A DNA stretch of 64,000 nt from an uncultured archaeon (GCA_903866625.1 CAIPOI010000006.1:1-64000), one strand, 5' to 3'. Positions 14,421 through 23,614 are shown, counted from the stretch's first letter. Notes: generated by a model from the sequence alone, not told the origin. A program made the numbers and translations.

Positions 14421-15821
14421 CTACAAATTTTTAGTCATATAACTTCCCTGAAGCTTATAACCTAATTTCCTGTAATATTCTCTTACTCCAACTCCAGATA
14501 TAACAAAAAGTTTATCTGATTTTTCTTTTCTTGCAAGCGCTTCTGCTTGTTTCATTAAAAGTTTTCCAAGACCTCTGTGTTGTTCTATAAAACTTTTGGA
14601 TTTTTCACCAATATTTATACTCTGTCCGTAAACATGTAGCTCTCTTACTATTGCCTTAATAAAATCTTTAGAATCTTTATTTATTCTTAATCTACATAAT
14701 CCAAACAGAATATTTTTTTTATTTATTAATTCTAAGAAATATTCATTACCCTTAGATGCAGAATATTTTGTTATCTTTAATTTTAATTTTGAGTCTAATC
14801 TCTCGTTTGGTTTTTTATCTCTATAAGCAAAACCTATCTCCCTATATCTAATCTCATTTATTTTAAATTTATTTTTTCTAATGCTTTCTTCTATATCTTT
14901 TCTTAAATCTATTCTTGTTGTTCCTGCTATAAGATATTCTGGTGGAATTTCGCGCATGATTCTCATAACTCTGCAGTAGTTTGGAATAAAACGCATTATT
15001 TTAACAACTATTTGTTCAATCTCTTCTTTCGTGTAAGGCTTATACTTTCCCTTATGATAGAGATTTGCTAGTCCTGCTCCTTTCAAAACCTGACAAGGAT
15101 ATATTTTTAGTTGGTCTGGTTTAAAATCTTCCGAAGAAAATAATTTCTTAAACATGGCAAGATCTTTTTGTTTTGTTGATTTCGGCAAGCCAAGCATCAT
15201 ATGATAACCAATTTTAAAACCAAAACTCTTCAAAAGTTTTGTTGCTTGAATAACTTCATTTATGGTGTGACCCCTATTAACAAATTTATAGATACTATCA
15301 TCCAAACATTGAACACCCAACTCAACTCGTGTGCAACCAAAATCTAACAACTCCTTTATTGCTCGTGGATTTTCAACCAAGGTATCAGGTCTAGATTCTA
15401 TACATAAAGCAACGCAACGATGTTTAGCTTTTTCATTTATTTTTTTTGCTTGTTCCAAATTCTTGGATTTTTTTCCATTTAAAGCATCATAACAGAGTTT
15501 AACAAAATCATATTTATACTTTAAATCATATTCTGGAAAGTTTCCACCCATGATTATTAATTCTATTTTTGAAGTTGGATGATGCATTAACTCGTAAGCC
15601 TTTAATCTTGAAAGAACTTGTTCGCGAGCATTGTATTTTAATCTTTCAGCACGTAAAACTGGCGGGGACTTTGGAGTATAACTTTGAGGGACCTCTAAGC
15701 TAGGACAGTATAAACAAGTTCCATGTTTACATTTTTTTGGTGCACACATAACTGCTATAGGAGTAACTCCTGCTAAGGTTTTTGTGGGTTTTCTTACTTC
15801 ATCTTTTTGTGGGGGTTTCAT
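14421..15821 (-). CDS. elp3: Elp3 tRNA U34 carboxymethyl-forming enzyme
   Basis: Elp3 uses radical SAM and acetyl-CoA to make cm5U at the wobble uridine of tRNAs. Cys26, Cys36 and Cys39 form the CX9CX2C iron-sulfur motif (CAPKKCKHGTCLYC). The family phrases GGNFPEYD, CIESRPDT and RVELGVQ follow, and the C-terminal GNAT acetyltransferase domain ends near residue 460 (QHRGLGKLLMKQAEALAR). At 466 residues it lacks most of the usual N-terminal region of about 70-80 residues that helps bind tRNA. It is divergent from a Trm9-like methyltransferase that would act on its product. Confidence 0.92.
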   Translation of the reverse strand: MKPPQKDEVRKPTKTLAGVTPIAVMCAPKKCKHGTCLYCPSLEVPQSYTPKSPPVLRAERLKYNAREQVLSRLKAYELMHHPTSKIELIIMGGNFPEYDLKYKYDFVKLCYDALNGKKSKNLEQAKKINEKAKHRCVALCIESRPDTLVENPRAIKELLDFGCTRVELGVQCLDDSIYKFVNRGHTINEVIQATKLLKSFGFKIGYHMMLGLPKSTKQKDLAMFKKLFSSEDFKPDQLKIYPCQVLKGAGLANLYHKGKYKPYTKEEIEQIVVKIMRFIPNYCRVMRIMREIPPEYLIAGTTRIDLRKDIEESIRKNKFKINEIRYREIGFAYRDKKPNERLDSKLKLKITKYSASKGNEYFLELINKKNILFGLCRLRINKDSKDFIKAIVRELHVYGQSINIGEKSKSFIEQHRGLGKLLMKQAEALARKEKSDKLFVISGVGVREYYRKLGYKLQGSYMTKNL

Positions 15822-15870
15822 ATTAGATTAGAGTATTAATGATTTATAAATATAAATAACATATAGTTAT
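15822..15870. promoter_or_regulatory. Shared divergent promoter of elp3 and the Trm9-like gene
   Basis: Only 49 bases separate the two start codons. The stretch ATTTATAAATATAAATAAC contains TATA boxes readable on both strands (TTATAAAT on minus, ATATAAATA on plus). Both messages would have very short leaders. Two divergent genes of one tRNA modification pathway sharing a promoter should be expressed together. Confidence 0.6.
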
Positions 15871-16542
15871 ATGAATAAAAAAACTCAGAAAGAAGTCTGG
15901 AATAACATTGCAGAAGATTGGCATGTTTTTAGACAAAAAGCACCAATAGAAGTAGAAGAATTTCTTAAAGATAAAACTGGAAATATTCTTGATTTGGGTT
16001 GTGGTTCTGGCAGGTGCTTTATTGAAAATTCTAAGCAAAAACTTTATGCTGTGGACTTTTCTAAAGAGATGTTAAAATTTGCTGAGAAAAATGCCAAAAA
16101 ACTTGAAATAGATGCATTGATAGGTTATATGGAAAGTGCCAAACTTGAATTTGAGGATAATTTTTTTGACGCAGGGATATGTATTTCAGTTTTACATTGT
16201 ATTGAAGGTGAAGAATGTAGAAATAATACCCTTAAGGAGTTATATAGGGTACTAAAACCACAAGCAAACGCCATGATTAGTGTATGGAATAAAGAAAAGA
16301 GTAAGGCATTTAAAGAATTCAAGGGAAAAGAAGGGTTTTTTGAATGGAATAATAGAGAAACTGGAGAAAAATTTATGAGATATTATTATTTTTACGAGCG
16401 TGAAGAATTAAAAAAAATTTTGGAGAAAATCGGTTTTAAAGTTTTAGATATGAGGGATAGAAAAGAAAGTAAACATGCTAAAAAAAATCTTATTGTTTAT
16501 GTTGAAAAAGATATAAATACCTTGGATATAAATAAATTATAA
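15871..16542 (+). CDS. Trm9/ALKBH8-like SAM methyltransferase
   Basis: A class I SAM methyltransferase of 223 residues with NILDLGCGSGR (motif I), LYAVDFSKEML (motif II) and the Trm9-type phrases SVLHCIEGEE and RVLKPQANAMISVWNKEKSK. Trm9 esterifies cm5U34 to mcm5U34 in tRNA, and the substrate is the product of Elp3. The divergent elp3 gene supports this function strongly. The N-terminus NIAEDWHVFRQKAP also matches the Trm9 entry segment. Biochemical specificity is inferred from family and context. Confidence 0.8.
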   Translation: MNKKTQKEVWNNIAEDWHVFRQKAPIEVEEFLKDKTGNILDLGCGSGRCFIENSKQKLYAVDFSKEMLKFAEKNAKKLEIDALIGYMESAKLEFEDNFFDAGICISVLHCIEGEECRNNTLKELYRVLKPQANAMISVWNKEKSKAFKEFKGKEGFFEWNNRETGEKFMRYYYFYEREELKKILEKIGFKVLDMRDRKESKHAKKNLIVYVEKDINTLDINKL

Positions 16543-16555
16543 GTGTTAAAGATAT

Positions 16556-16792
16556 ATGCAAAATTTTAAAAATTGGATGAATGAGTATGCTAAGGAAATG
16601 ACTAATCTAAAGGTAAGCTTAGAGGGGGATATGGATGGTAAAAGAATAAAAGAGTCAGATTTGCATAGATTATTTTTACAAAATTATATCGCATTTAGAT
16701 CCGAAAAAATAAATAGGAAACTGGTTTGGGCGACTTGGGCTCTAGCAATTGCCACAATTATTTTAGCGATTATAACTTTTATAATTAGATAG
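16556..16792 (+). CDS. Small tail-anchored membrane protein
   Basis: This 78-residue protein has a charged helical N-terminal part and one C-terminal span (LVWATWALAIATIILAIITFII). It starts 13 bases after the methyltransferase stop and may share its message. Function unknown. The topology is that of a tail anchor. Confidence 0.5.
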   Translation: MQNFKNWMNEYAKEMTNLKVSLEGDMDGKRIKESDLHRLFLQNYIAFRSEKINRKLVWATWALAIATIILAIITFIIR

Positions 16793-16840
16793 TTTACACA
16801 ACACTTACTTTATACACAAAGCCACCCTAACCCATACACT

Positions 16841-16993
16841 TATAAACCCCCCCTAACTTTTAAAATCATTAAGAATGCGTAAGAAACCAAGTGATTTCTT
16901 AACTTAAAAAACAAACTTAAAATATGCCTGAAAAGGCTTCACTTAATAGATTAAAACTAATCTAATAGTCATATCTATTCAGAGTACGATAAA
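16841..16993 (+). promoter_or_regulatory. Promoter and structured leader of the DEAD-box helicase gene
   Basis: A TATA box (CTTATAAAC, TATAAA at 16841-16846) should start transcription near 16868, leaving a leader of about 125 bases, long for this genome. Three hairpins follow: TAAGAAA/TTTCTTA (16880-16901), GCCT-GAAA-AGGC with a GNRA loop (16926-16937) and TAGATTA-AAAC-TAATCTA (16947-16964). Two tiny reading frames also lie here: MRKKPSDFLT (16875-16907) and MPEKASLNRLKLI (16924-16965). Long structured leaders are known for cold-induced DEAD-box helicase mRNAs in methanogens and bacteria, so autoregulation is plausible. Confidence 0.6.
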
Positions 16994-18334
16994 ATGGAAA
17001 CTAACGAAAAAATTGAAAATTTTCAAAAATTAGGAATTAAAGAAGGCTTACTTAGAAGTCTAATTGATCTTGGTTTTGAGAAACCTACAGAAATCCAAGA
17101 AAAAACAATACCACTTATAATTCAGGGAAAAGATATTATTGGCGGAGCTGCAACTGGCTCGGGTAAGACTTTGGCTTTTGGAGCAGGAATTATTGAAAAG
17201 TGTAATGCTGAAAAATATGTTCAGGCTTTGGTTTTGGTTCCTACAAGAGAGTTGGCTGAACAGGTAACAAAAGAACTAAGAAAATTCTCAAAATACAAAA
17301 ATCTTGGAATAACTGCAGTTTATGGCGGAGTATCTATAAATCCGCAATTTGAAGCAATTCAAGAAGCAGATGTTGTTGTCGGAACTCCTGGAAGAATCTT
17401 AGATCATCTTGAAAGAGGTAGTTTAAAACTAAAAAATCTAAAACTTCTTGTGCTTGATGAAACGGATAGAATGTTAGATATGGGTTTTATAGAAGATGTT
17501 GAAAGAATAGTTGCAGCTTGTTCAAAATTTAGACAGACTCTTTTATTTTCTGCAACAATACCTCCTGAAATAGCAAGACTAGCAAAAGAATATATGACTG
17601 GCCCTATTGAAGTAAATGCAGAAATTCAAGTTGATCCTAAAAAACTTAAACAAGCATATTATGATGTTCCAGACGGACTAAAATTCTCTCTGTTAGTTCA
17701 TTTATTGAAACACGAACATCCCGGACTTATAATGGTTTTCTGTAATACGCAAAGCAATACTGATTTTGTTGTTAGAAATCTCCAAAATAATGGCATAGAT
17801 GCTAAAGCAATTCATGGGGGGTTAAGCCAAGATAAGAGAAACAAAACTATGAACCTATTTCATTCAAAAGCAGTAAGTGTTCTTGTTTGTACTGATGTTG
17901 CTGCAAGAGGATTAGACATTAAAGGTGTTTCTCATGTCTATAACTATGATGTGCCCAATGAGTTGAATAACTATGTTCATAGAATAGGAAGAACCGCTAG
18001 AGCAGGGGCAGATGGAATTGCTATAACTATCTTAGCTTCAAGAGATTATGATCAATTTTCAAGACTATTAAGAACACTTGAAGTGGATATAGAAAAAATT
18101 GAACTGCCCGAAGTTGAAAGGGTGAGAATTATTACTCAAGAAAGAAGAGGTTTTGGAAGAGGTAGTAGAGATTTTGCTGGCAGAGACTCGAGAGGGGGAA
18201 GATTTGGTAGAGATTCTAGGAATAGTAGACCTAATCGGGGCGGTAGAAGAATGAGTTCTGGAAATTCTAGAGATTCTAGAAGGGCCCTTAGAGCAAGAAG
18301 GCATATTAATCATGGCGGATATGGTATGAGATAA
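16994..18334 (+). CDS. DEAD-box RNA helicase
   Basis: All helicase motifs are present: Q motif (PTEIQEKTIP), motif I AATGSGKT, PTRELAEQ, GTPGR, motif II as DETD rather than DEAD, SAT, ARGLDIKGVSHV and HRIGRTARAG. The 446-residue protein ends in an Arg/Gly/Ser-rich tail (about 380-446, RDSRGGRFGRDSRNSRPNRG), typical of RNA-binding CsdA/DeaD-like helicases. It probably remodels rRNA or mRNA structures. Its mRNA leader is long and foldable, which suggests feedback or temperature control. Confidence 0.93.
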   Translation: METNEKIENFQKLGIKEGLLRSLIDLGFEKPTEIQEKTIPLIIQGKDIIGGAATGSGKTLAFGAGIIEKCNAEKYVQALVLVPTRELAEQVTKELRKFSKYKNLGITAVYGGVSINPQFEAIQEADVVVGTPGRILDHLERGSLKLKNLKLLVLDETDRMLDMGFIEDVERIVAACSKFRQTLLFSATIPPEIARLAKEYMTGPIEVNAEIQVDPKKLKQAYYDVPDGLKFSLLVHLLKHEHPGLIMVFCNTQSNTDFVVRNLQNNGIDAKAIHGGLSQDKRNKTMNLFHSKAVSVLVCTDVAARGLDIKGVSHVYNYDVPNELNNYVHRIGRTARAGADGIAITILASRDYDQFSRLLRTLEVDIEKIELPEVERVRIITQERRGFGRGSRDFAGRDSRGGRFGRDSRNSRPNRGGRRMSSGNSRDSRRALRARRHINHGGYGMR

Positions 18335-18384
18335 CTATTCTTCCCAACACAAATATTTATATTCATAATTTTAAGTGATTTAAC

Positions 18385-20112
18385 ATGGAAAAAGATCTGA
18401 TTAGTTTTATAAAAAAGAATAATATTGGTTTGTTTAACGAACCAGAAACAATTAGAAGAGAAGCTAAAAATATATTTAAAACAAAAGATGCAAAATTAGT
18501 TTTTTCTAAAACACTTGATATAATCTCTGAAAGTTTTTCACTTTCTAATACTTCTAATCTGCTTAGTTATTTTGAGTTTACTCAAGATAAAGCTGAAATA
18601 ATAAAAAGACAGGAATTTTTTAAGAAGATTATAGCTCTAAAAAAAGATAGTGCATTTCTTAAACAGCTTAAAACTCCGGAATCAAAATGGGTTCCAGATT
18701 ATGATATAACTGTTGTAACAAGCAATGAAAAGACATTCATAGAGCTAAAAAAGCTAGGAATACCTGCAAAATTTGTAACAACAGAAGAAGATGTAAAATA
18801 TCTAGAAAGTGCAGATATTATTCAGGTAATAGACGCTGAGGAAGTAGAAACTTTTTTAGACCAACTACCTCAAACACTTAGTATAAATAACATTGAAGAT
18901 GTTTATCTTGAAAGATATCTCGAGATTGTGGCTGGCTGGAAAAAAAATATTGAAATCTTAAAATCAAATGAGAGTAATCTTACAGAGGATATAGTTGAAT
19001 TAATAAATAAATTGCAACAACTCTTAGTATTAACTGAAAATAAAAAAAGAGAAAAGCTTACCAAACAACTAGTTGATGAAAAAGTCAGCGAGATAAATGA
19101 AAGCTTATTTGATAAAATAAAGACTCTTAATTTTTCTGGAGAGGTATTAGTTAAAATATTAAGTGGCAATAGTCTGCCAAAAGAAGTAAGTGAAATAGTA
19201 GAAAAAGAGCTTGAAGCAAATAATCTGCCAGAGGAAGTAATAACTTTAGGAATACCTTTAAAAATTGATGAACGAGAGCTTGCAAGATATCTAAAAGAGC
19301 AGGATTCAAATGAATTTGTAAACTCTTCAGCAAAAATAAAAAAATATTCTGTAGAACTAAAAAAAGTTCCATTAACCCTTGAAGAACTTGAACAAAAATT
19401 AATATTATTAGACTTTTATTCAGGCATAAACAAATTTTCAAAAGATAATAAAGAGTTTTCAATAATAAACTCTGAATTAGAAATAAAAAACTCAAAAAAT
19501 ATATTTTTAAGAGAAGCTCAACCAATTTCTTTTAAACTTAATAATGAATTTAGATGTTCTATACTCACCGGAGCAAACTCAGGAGGAAAAACAACCTTGT
19601 TAGAACATCTTATACAAATAATAACTATCAGCCAAATCGGTTTACCGATTAATGAAAAGATTAGTATTCCTCTGTTTACTGATGTTTATTATTTTGCAAA
19701 AAATAAAGGCTCTCTAAGTAAGGGTGCTTTTGAAACTCTTCTTAATCAGATGGCTGAAATAACTCCTGGAGAGCAAACAATAATTTTAGCGGATGAGATA
19801 GAAAGTGTAACAGAACCAGGAGTAGCAGGGAAGATACTTTGTGCTACTGCAGATTATTTTATAACAAGAAATTGTTTTGTTATCATTGCTACTCACCTTG
19901 GAAGAGAAATAAAGAATAATCTTCCAAGAAAAGCAAGAATAGATGGTATTGAAGCAAAGGGGCTTGATGAAAATGATGAGTTAATTGTAGACCATAATCC
20001 TGTTCTTGGTAAACTCGCTAATTCCACTCCAGAGCTAATAGTAGAAAAAATGGCAAGAAAACAGCCAAGCGATTATATTAAGTTTATATCAGAATATGTT
20101 AAGAAAAATTGA
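18385..20112 (+). CDS. MutS-family ATPase (MutS-related, no mismatch domain)
   Basis: The C-terminal ABC-type ATPase has Walker A TGANSGGKTTLL and Walker B TIILADEIESVTEPG, then the His switch IIATHLGREI, all in MutS order. The N-terminal 350 residues are helical, like the core and clamp domains, and there is no N-terminal mismatch-recognition domain and no Smr nuclease tail. At 575 residues it resembles archaeal MutS-like proteins of unsettled role, possibly in recombination or ribosome rescue as for MutS2. It has its own TATA box (ATTTATATTC) and starts 50 bases after the helicase gene. Confidence 0.82.
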   Translation: MEKDLISFIKKNNIGLFNEPETIRREAKNIFKTKDAKLVFSKTLDIISESFSLSNTSNLLSYFEFTQDKAEIIKRQEFFKKIIALKKDSAFLKQLKTPESKWVPDYDITVVTSNEKTFIELKKLGIPAKFVTTEEDVKYLESADIIQVIDAEEVETFLDQLPQTLSINNIEDVYLERYLEIVAGWKKNIEILKSNESNLTEDIVELINKLQQLLVLTENKKREKLTKQLVDEKVSEINESLFDKIKTLNFSGEVLVKILSGNSLPKEVSEIVEKELEANNLPEEVITLGIPLKIDERELARYLKEQDSNEFVNSSAKIKKYSVELKKVPLTLEELEQKLILLDFYSGINKFSKDNKEFSIINSELEIKNSKNIFLREAQPISFKLNNEFRCSILTGANSGGKTTLLEHLIQIITISQIGLPINEKISIPLFTDVYYFAKNKGSLSKGAFETLLNQMAEITPGEQTIILADEIESVTEPGVAGKILCATADYFITRNCFVIIATHLGREIKNNLPRKARIDGIEAKGLDENDELIVDHNPVLGKLANSTPELIVEKMARKQPSDYIKFISEYVKKN

Positions 20113-20122
20113 AAACTTAGTT

Positions 20123-20674
20123 TTAAGAGATAAAACTTCTAGCTCTATCTGAAATTTCTAGTTGAGCCCTGCGGATTCTTGGATCCTTATAGTAGCCTAT
20201 TAGTTCGAATCGGTAGGTACGATTTTCTGGTTTTATATATCCCGCAATTTTGTAAGGAGAATTTATTAATTTTCTTCTAACTCTAACAAAATTAAGTGCA
20301 AGAATGAGTTCAATTGAATTCTCATCTTCTAAAAAATCTGCCTTATCAGATGGACTTATATCTGCATAAGCCCGTATATAATCTTGAACTTTATCAATTT
20401 GGCATCTAGAAGGCACATGGGAGTGCATAGACCCCAAATAATCATGCATAAAACTCCAACCCGCCCTTACTCCTGAAAGAGGTTGAGAACTGCAAGCGGT
20501 TCTTCTTGCTAGCTGAATTGGATGCACTTGCTGAATAACAAAGTTTTTGTCTGCGATGCTTTTTCCAAATAAAAATCCCATGCACTCAACATTCAAACAT
20601 TCATAAGCACTCCTTAAAATGCCTTCGAAAGGCTTATCTTGAATGTAGATTCTTCCAACTTTTTTAAATGACAT
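20123..20674 (-). CDS. JAMM/MPN-domain metalloprotease-like protein
   Basis: The JAMM zinc site can be traced: Glu30 (NVECMGFLFG), His84-x-His86 (GSMHSHVP), and Ser107-x-x-Asp110 (ISPSD). JAMM enzymes remove ubiquitin-like modifiers or cut peptides; in archaea they act on SAMP-type proteins. The spacing between HxH and SxxD is 20 residues here against the usual 7-10, so an insertion lies beside the active site. Length is 183 residues. It begins seven bases after the upstream unknown gene. Confidence 0.72.
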   Translation of the reverse strand: MSFKKVGRIYIQDKPFEGILRSAYECLNVECMGFLFGKSIADKNFVIQQVHPIQLARRTACSSQPLSGVRAGWSFMHDYLGSMHSHVPSRCQIDKVQDYIRAYADISPSDKADFLEDENSIELILALNFVRVRRKLINSPYKIAGYIKPENRTYRFELIGYYKDPRIRRAQLEISDRARSFIS

Positions 20675-20681
20675 TTTAAAA

Positions 20682-21188
20682 TTATTTTTTTACAAAATCT
20701 AAGAGATTTCTTTTCTCAAACTTTACAACTCCAGAAGTTTCTGAGTGTATTTGTATGCTGATAATAGTAAAACCTTCACACATGCAGGTAAGATTCCAAA
20801 CTTTTTGATTATCTATTATTTGAAGAACAGCAATAATTTCTTCAAGCTTATTTTTTATATTATTTTCCATTAAAGATTTTTCAACTATTTCTTTTAAATC
20901 TCCAATATCCACTTGAACATCGCAATTAATCTTATCTAAAGGTTTTTGCTTTTCAAATATATCACTTGTTTCCATAAAGATATTTTTACTTTCTCCAACT
21001 GGAATCTTAAAACTAAAGATTTGTTTGTCATTTCTGTAATCTAAAGAAAAATCACTTGTATCTGCTTTAAAATTTAATATAAAAAATCCTGCACAGAAAA
21101 AAGCATCAGGATATTCTTCCTTAAACTTCAAAAAAGCTTCAGATTTTTGGAGTTTTTCACTTAGTTCTTTGATAAGAGGTATTTCCAT
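20682..21188 (-). CDS. Hypothetical protein upstream of the JAMM gene
   Basis: This 168-residue soluble protein has no recognised motif. It contains alternating strands (FFCAGFFILNFKADTSDFSL; VWNLTCMCEGFTIISIQIHS) and helices rich in Lys/Glu. It starts from its own AT-rich promoter and is followed seven bases later by the JAMM gene, so it may supply a substrate or partner of that protease, which is inference. Confidence 0.6.
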   Translation of the reverse strand: MEIPLIKELSEKLQKSEAFLKFKEEYPDAFFCAGFFILNFKADTSDFSLDYRNDKQIFSFKIPVGESKNIFMETSDIFEKQKPLDKINCDVQVDIGDLKEIVEKSLMENNIKNKLEEIIAVLQIIDNQKVWNLTCMCEGFTIISIQIHSETSGVVKFEKRNLLDFVKK

Positions 21189-21229
21189 AGAAAAAATAAT
21201 AATTTTTGGTTTTTATAGATTTGTGTGCT

Positions 21230-21439
21230 CTATTCTAACTCTTTAATATACTGTTGATAAAGCTCTTGGGTTTTTCTTAGTAAAGCCATTGGGCTCGAAG
21301 TTCCTAAGAGTTGGGTTGCTTCTTGGCATGCTCTTGTATAAACTTCCATATCTACTTCTGCTTCTTCATCTACATCCCTAGAAAATTCTCCTTGAAATAA
21401 GAGTTCAGTTATATCTATACTCTCTCTTTCAGTTGGCAT
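21230..21439 (-). CDS. Small acidic hypothetical protein
   Basis: This 69-residue acidic protein (EFSRDVDEEAEVDMEVYTR) has a helical C-terminus. It starts five bases after the ThrRS stop, so it is probably on the same message. Not recognised. The low pI and short length resemble GatC-like helical hairpins, but nothing specific supports that. Confidence 0.5.
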   Translation of the reverse strand: MPTERESIDITELLFQGEFSRDVDEEAEVDMEVYTRACQEATQLLGTSSPMALLRKTQELYQQYIKELE

Positions 21440-21444
21440 CTTAC

Positions 21445-23223
21445 TTACTTTCTTTCTTTAATCTCTTTTAACAATTCAGAAATAAAATCTTCTTTCTTTA
21501 CGCCGAACTTTGGTTTTGTCTCTCCGCGTTTCTTTATTGCAAGTGTTTTCTTTTCTTCTTCTTTATCTCCGATAGTGATAAGATAAGGAATCTTAAGTTC
21601 TGCTGCTTTTCTAACCTTATCATTGACTGTATTTGATTCTAAATCTGCATCTACCCTTATGCCTAATTCTCGCATCTCATTTACAAGCTTCTCACAAGCT
21701 TTTATGTTTCTATCTGTAAAAGAGATAACTCTAACCTGAACAGGTGAGAGCCAGGTTGGAAGATTACCTTGAGTCTTCTCCAATATGTATGCCATTGTTC
21801 TTTCTATACAACCTACAGAAGATCTATGAATTACCATGGGTCTTTGTAATTTATTGTTCTCGTCAAGATAAGTCATATCATATCTTTCAGGAAGGGCAAA
21901 ATCAATTTGAACAGTAATCAAAGTATCTTCTTTACCATAAACATCTTTATATTGCAAATCTAGTTTTGGACCATAGAATGCTGCTTCACCCTCTGCTTCT
22001 ACATACTTTATTTTTAAATGGTCCAATATTTTTTTCATTGATTTTTGAGAATCTTCCCAAGCAACAGGATTATCGATATACTTATTTCCCTTATCTTTAG
22101 GATCCCATTTAGAGAACCTATACCAAACCTCTATTCCTAAAGTTTTCATAATATCTTTTATAAAGTCAACTACTTTTCCAAACTCTTCTTCTAATTGTTC
22201 CGGTCTGCAAACTATATGAGCATCGGAAAGAGAGAATTGTCTTACTCTTGTTAAACCCCTTAACTCTCCTGATTGTTCATTTCTAAAGAGATTTGCCATT
22301 TCAGCATACCTAATTGGAAGTTCTTTGTAACTTCTCGGTTTACTTTTATAAATTACAAACTGAAATGGACAGGTCATAGGGCGAAGAGCAAATTCTTCAT
22401 CACCAACATTTAGAACGAACATAGAATCTTTATAATGTTGCCAATGACCTGAAACCCTATACAAATCTGCTTTAGCCATTATTGGCGTTGATGTATGAAC
22501 ATATCCTCTTTTTATTTCTTCATCAACATTAAATCTTTCTAATTCTCTTCTTATAATAGAACCTCTTGGAGTAAAAAGAGGTAAGCCTTTCCCAACAATT
22601 TCACTTACTAAGTATAAATCAAGTTCTCTACCAATCTCAACATTACTCTTCAAACCTTTCTCTCCTGTTGGAGCAGTCATATGAACCTTACTCATCATCT
22701 TCCCTAAATTTTCTCTTTGTTCTTTTGTTAGTTCTGGCTCATGATATTGATTTTTTGCGAGTTTTGGTGTTTTAATCTTTCCAGAACTTTCAGTTTCAAT
22801 AGATTCACCAACACTTCTGCTCAGCTCAGCTAAAGGATGGCCCTTGCACTTTAACTCAAACTCTTTATAATAACCAAAGGGTGCTCTAAAAACTTCAAGC
22901 TTCTTTTTCTTTAACTCTTTCTCTGCTTCAATCACGAGATTTTTTGCAAAATCTGGAGCTGAGAGGCTTGGAGATAGATGGGCATAAGGGTATAATACTA
23001 AAGATTTGGCTTTTGTCTTATCCATTAAATCGAGAACATTTTCTAGATAGAGCTTAAGAATATCTTTGTTAGTTTCATCTTGTTTTTCAACAGCTGTAAA
23101 TATAACTAAAACTTCTCTTACTTCAACCTGTTTTTCTTCTGCTTTTTCAAGTGTGGCTCCTTTCAAAGCAGGTTTAACTGGCTTGAATTTTATGTAGTCA
23201 CAGTGTAAAGATAGTATCTTCAT
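21445..23223 (-). CDS. thrS: Threonyl-tRNA synthetase, archaeal type
   Basis: This class II synthetase of 592 residues has the archaeal N-terminal editing domain (about 1-140, MKILSLHCDYIKFKPVKPAL, related to D-Tyr-tRNA deacylase) that removes mischarged serine. The catalytic domain carries RPMTCPF with the zinc-binding Cys, motif 2 RYAEMANLFRNE, and motif 3 MVIHRSSVGCIERTM. The C-terminal anticodon domain follows (WLSPVQVRVISFTDRN). Length and domain order are normal. Confidence 0.95.
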   Translation of the reverse strand: MKILSLHCDYIKFKPVKPALKGATLEKAEEKQVEVREVLVIFTAVEKQDETNKDILKLYLENVLDLMDKTKAKSLVLYPYAHLSPSLSAPDFAKNLVIEAEKELKKKKLEVFRAPFGYYKEFELKCKGHPLAELSRSVGESIETESSGKIKTPKLAKNQYHEPELTKEQRENLGKMMSKVHMTAPTGEKGLKSNVEIGRELDLYLVSEIVGKGLPLFTPRGSIIRRELERFNVDEEIKRGYVHTSTPIMAKADLYRVSGHWQHYKDSMFVLNVGDEEFALRPMTCPFQFVIYKSKPRSYKELPIRYAEMANLFRNEQSGELRGLTRVRQFSLSDAHIVCRPEQLEEEFGKVVDFIKDIMKTLGIEVWYRFSKWDPKDKGNKYIDNPVAWEDSQKSMKKILDHLKIKYVEAEGEAAFYGPKLDLQYKDVYGKEDTLITVQIDFALPERYDMTYLDENNKLQRPMVIHRSSVGCIERTMAYILEKTQGNLPTWLSPVQVRVISFTDRNIKACEKLVNEMRELGIRVDADLESNTVNDKVRKAAELKIPYLITIGDKEEEKKTLAIKKRGETKPKFGVKKEDFISELLKEIKERK

Positions 23224-23245
23224 AAAAAGAACAATAGTTGATTAT

Positions 23246-23614
23246 TTATAAAGTTTTATAGGCAGGATTATCTCTAAAGAATTCAGAAGCTCGGCTCATC
23301 ATCTGTAGTTCTGTTGAAAGTTGCTCAATTCTGGAAGCATCTGCAAAAAAGCTTCTCGCGGGTATGGAAGTTCTAAACTTATTGAGATTACATAAAATTT
23401 CTTTAGAAGCTTTTGCAGCATAATCATATTCACCCATTTGATAATCTTCAAAAACTCCTGCTGCTCTTGCTTCAAATTGGGAAATCATTGCTTCTTGCGA
23501 TTCTTTTTGACTAATATATCCCCAGCCAGTTTTTACACTTAAAGCAGCTAAAGAACCTAGAAATAAACTTGCTATCAAAAAACCATTCGCATGTTTTTTC
23601 ATAAAGTTTACCAT
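23246..23614 (-). CDS. Membrane-anchored hypothetical protein
   Basis: This 122-residue protein has one N-terminal span (GFLIASLFLGSLAALSV) and a helical outside or cytosolic part. TATA-like CTTATAAAG lies about 24 bases before the ATG, so the first Met at 23614 fits a leaderless message. It may be transcribed on into thrS. Not recognised. Confidence 0.55.
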   Translation of the reverse strand: MVNFMKKHANGFLIASLFLGSLAALSVKTGWGYISQKESQEAMISQFEARAAGVFEDYQMGEYDYAAKASKEILCNLNKFRTSIPARSFFADASRIEQLSTELQMMSRASEFFRDNPAYKTL

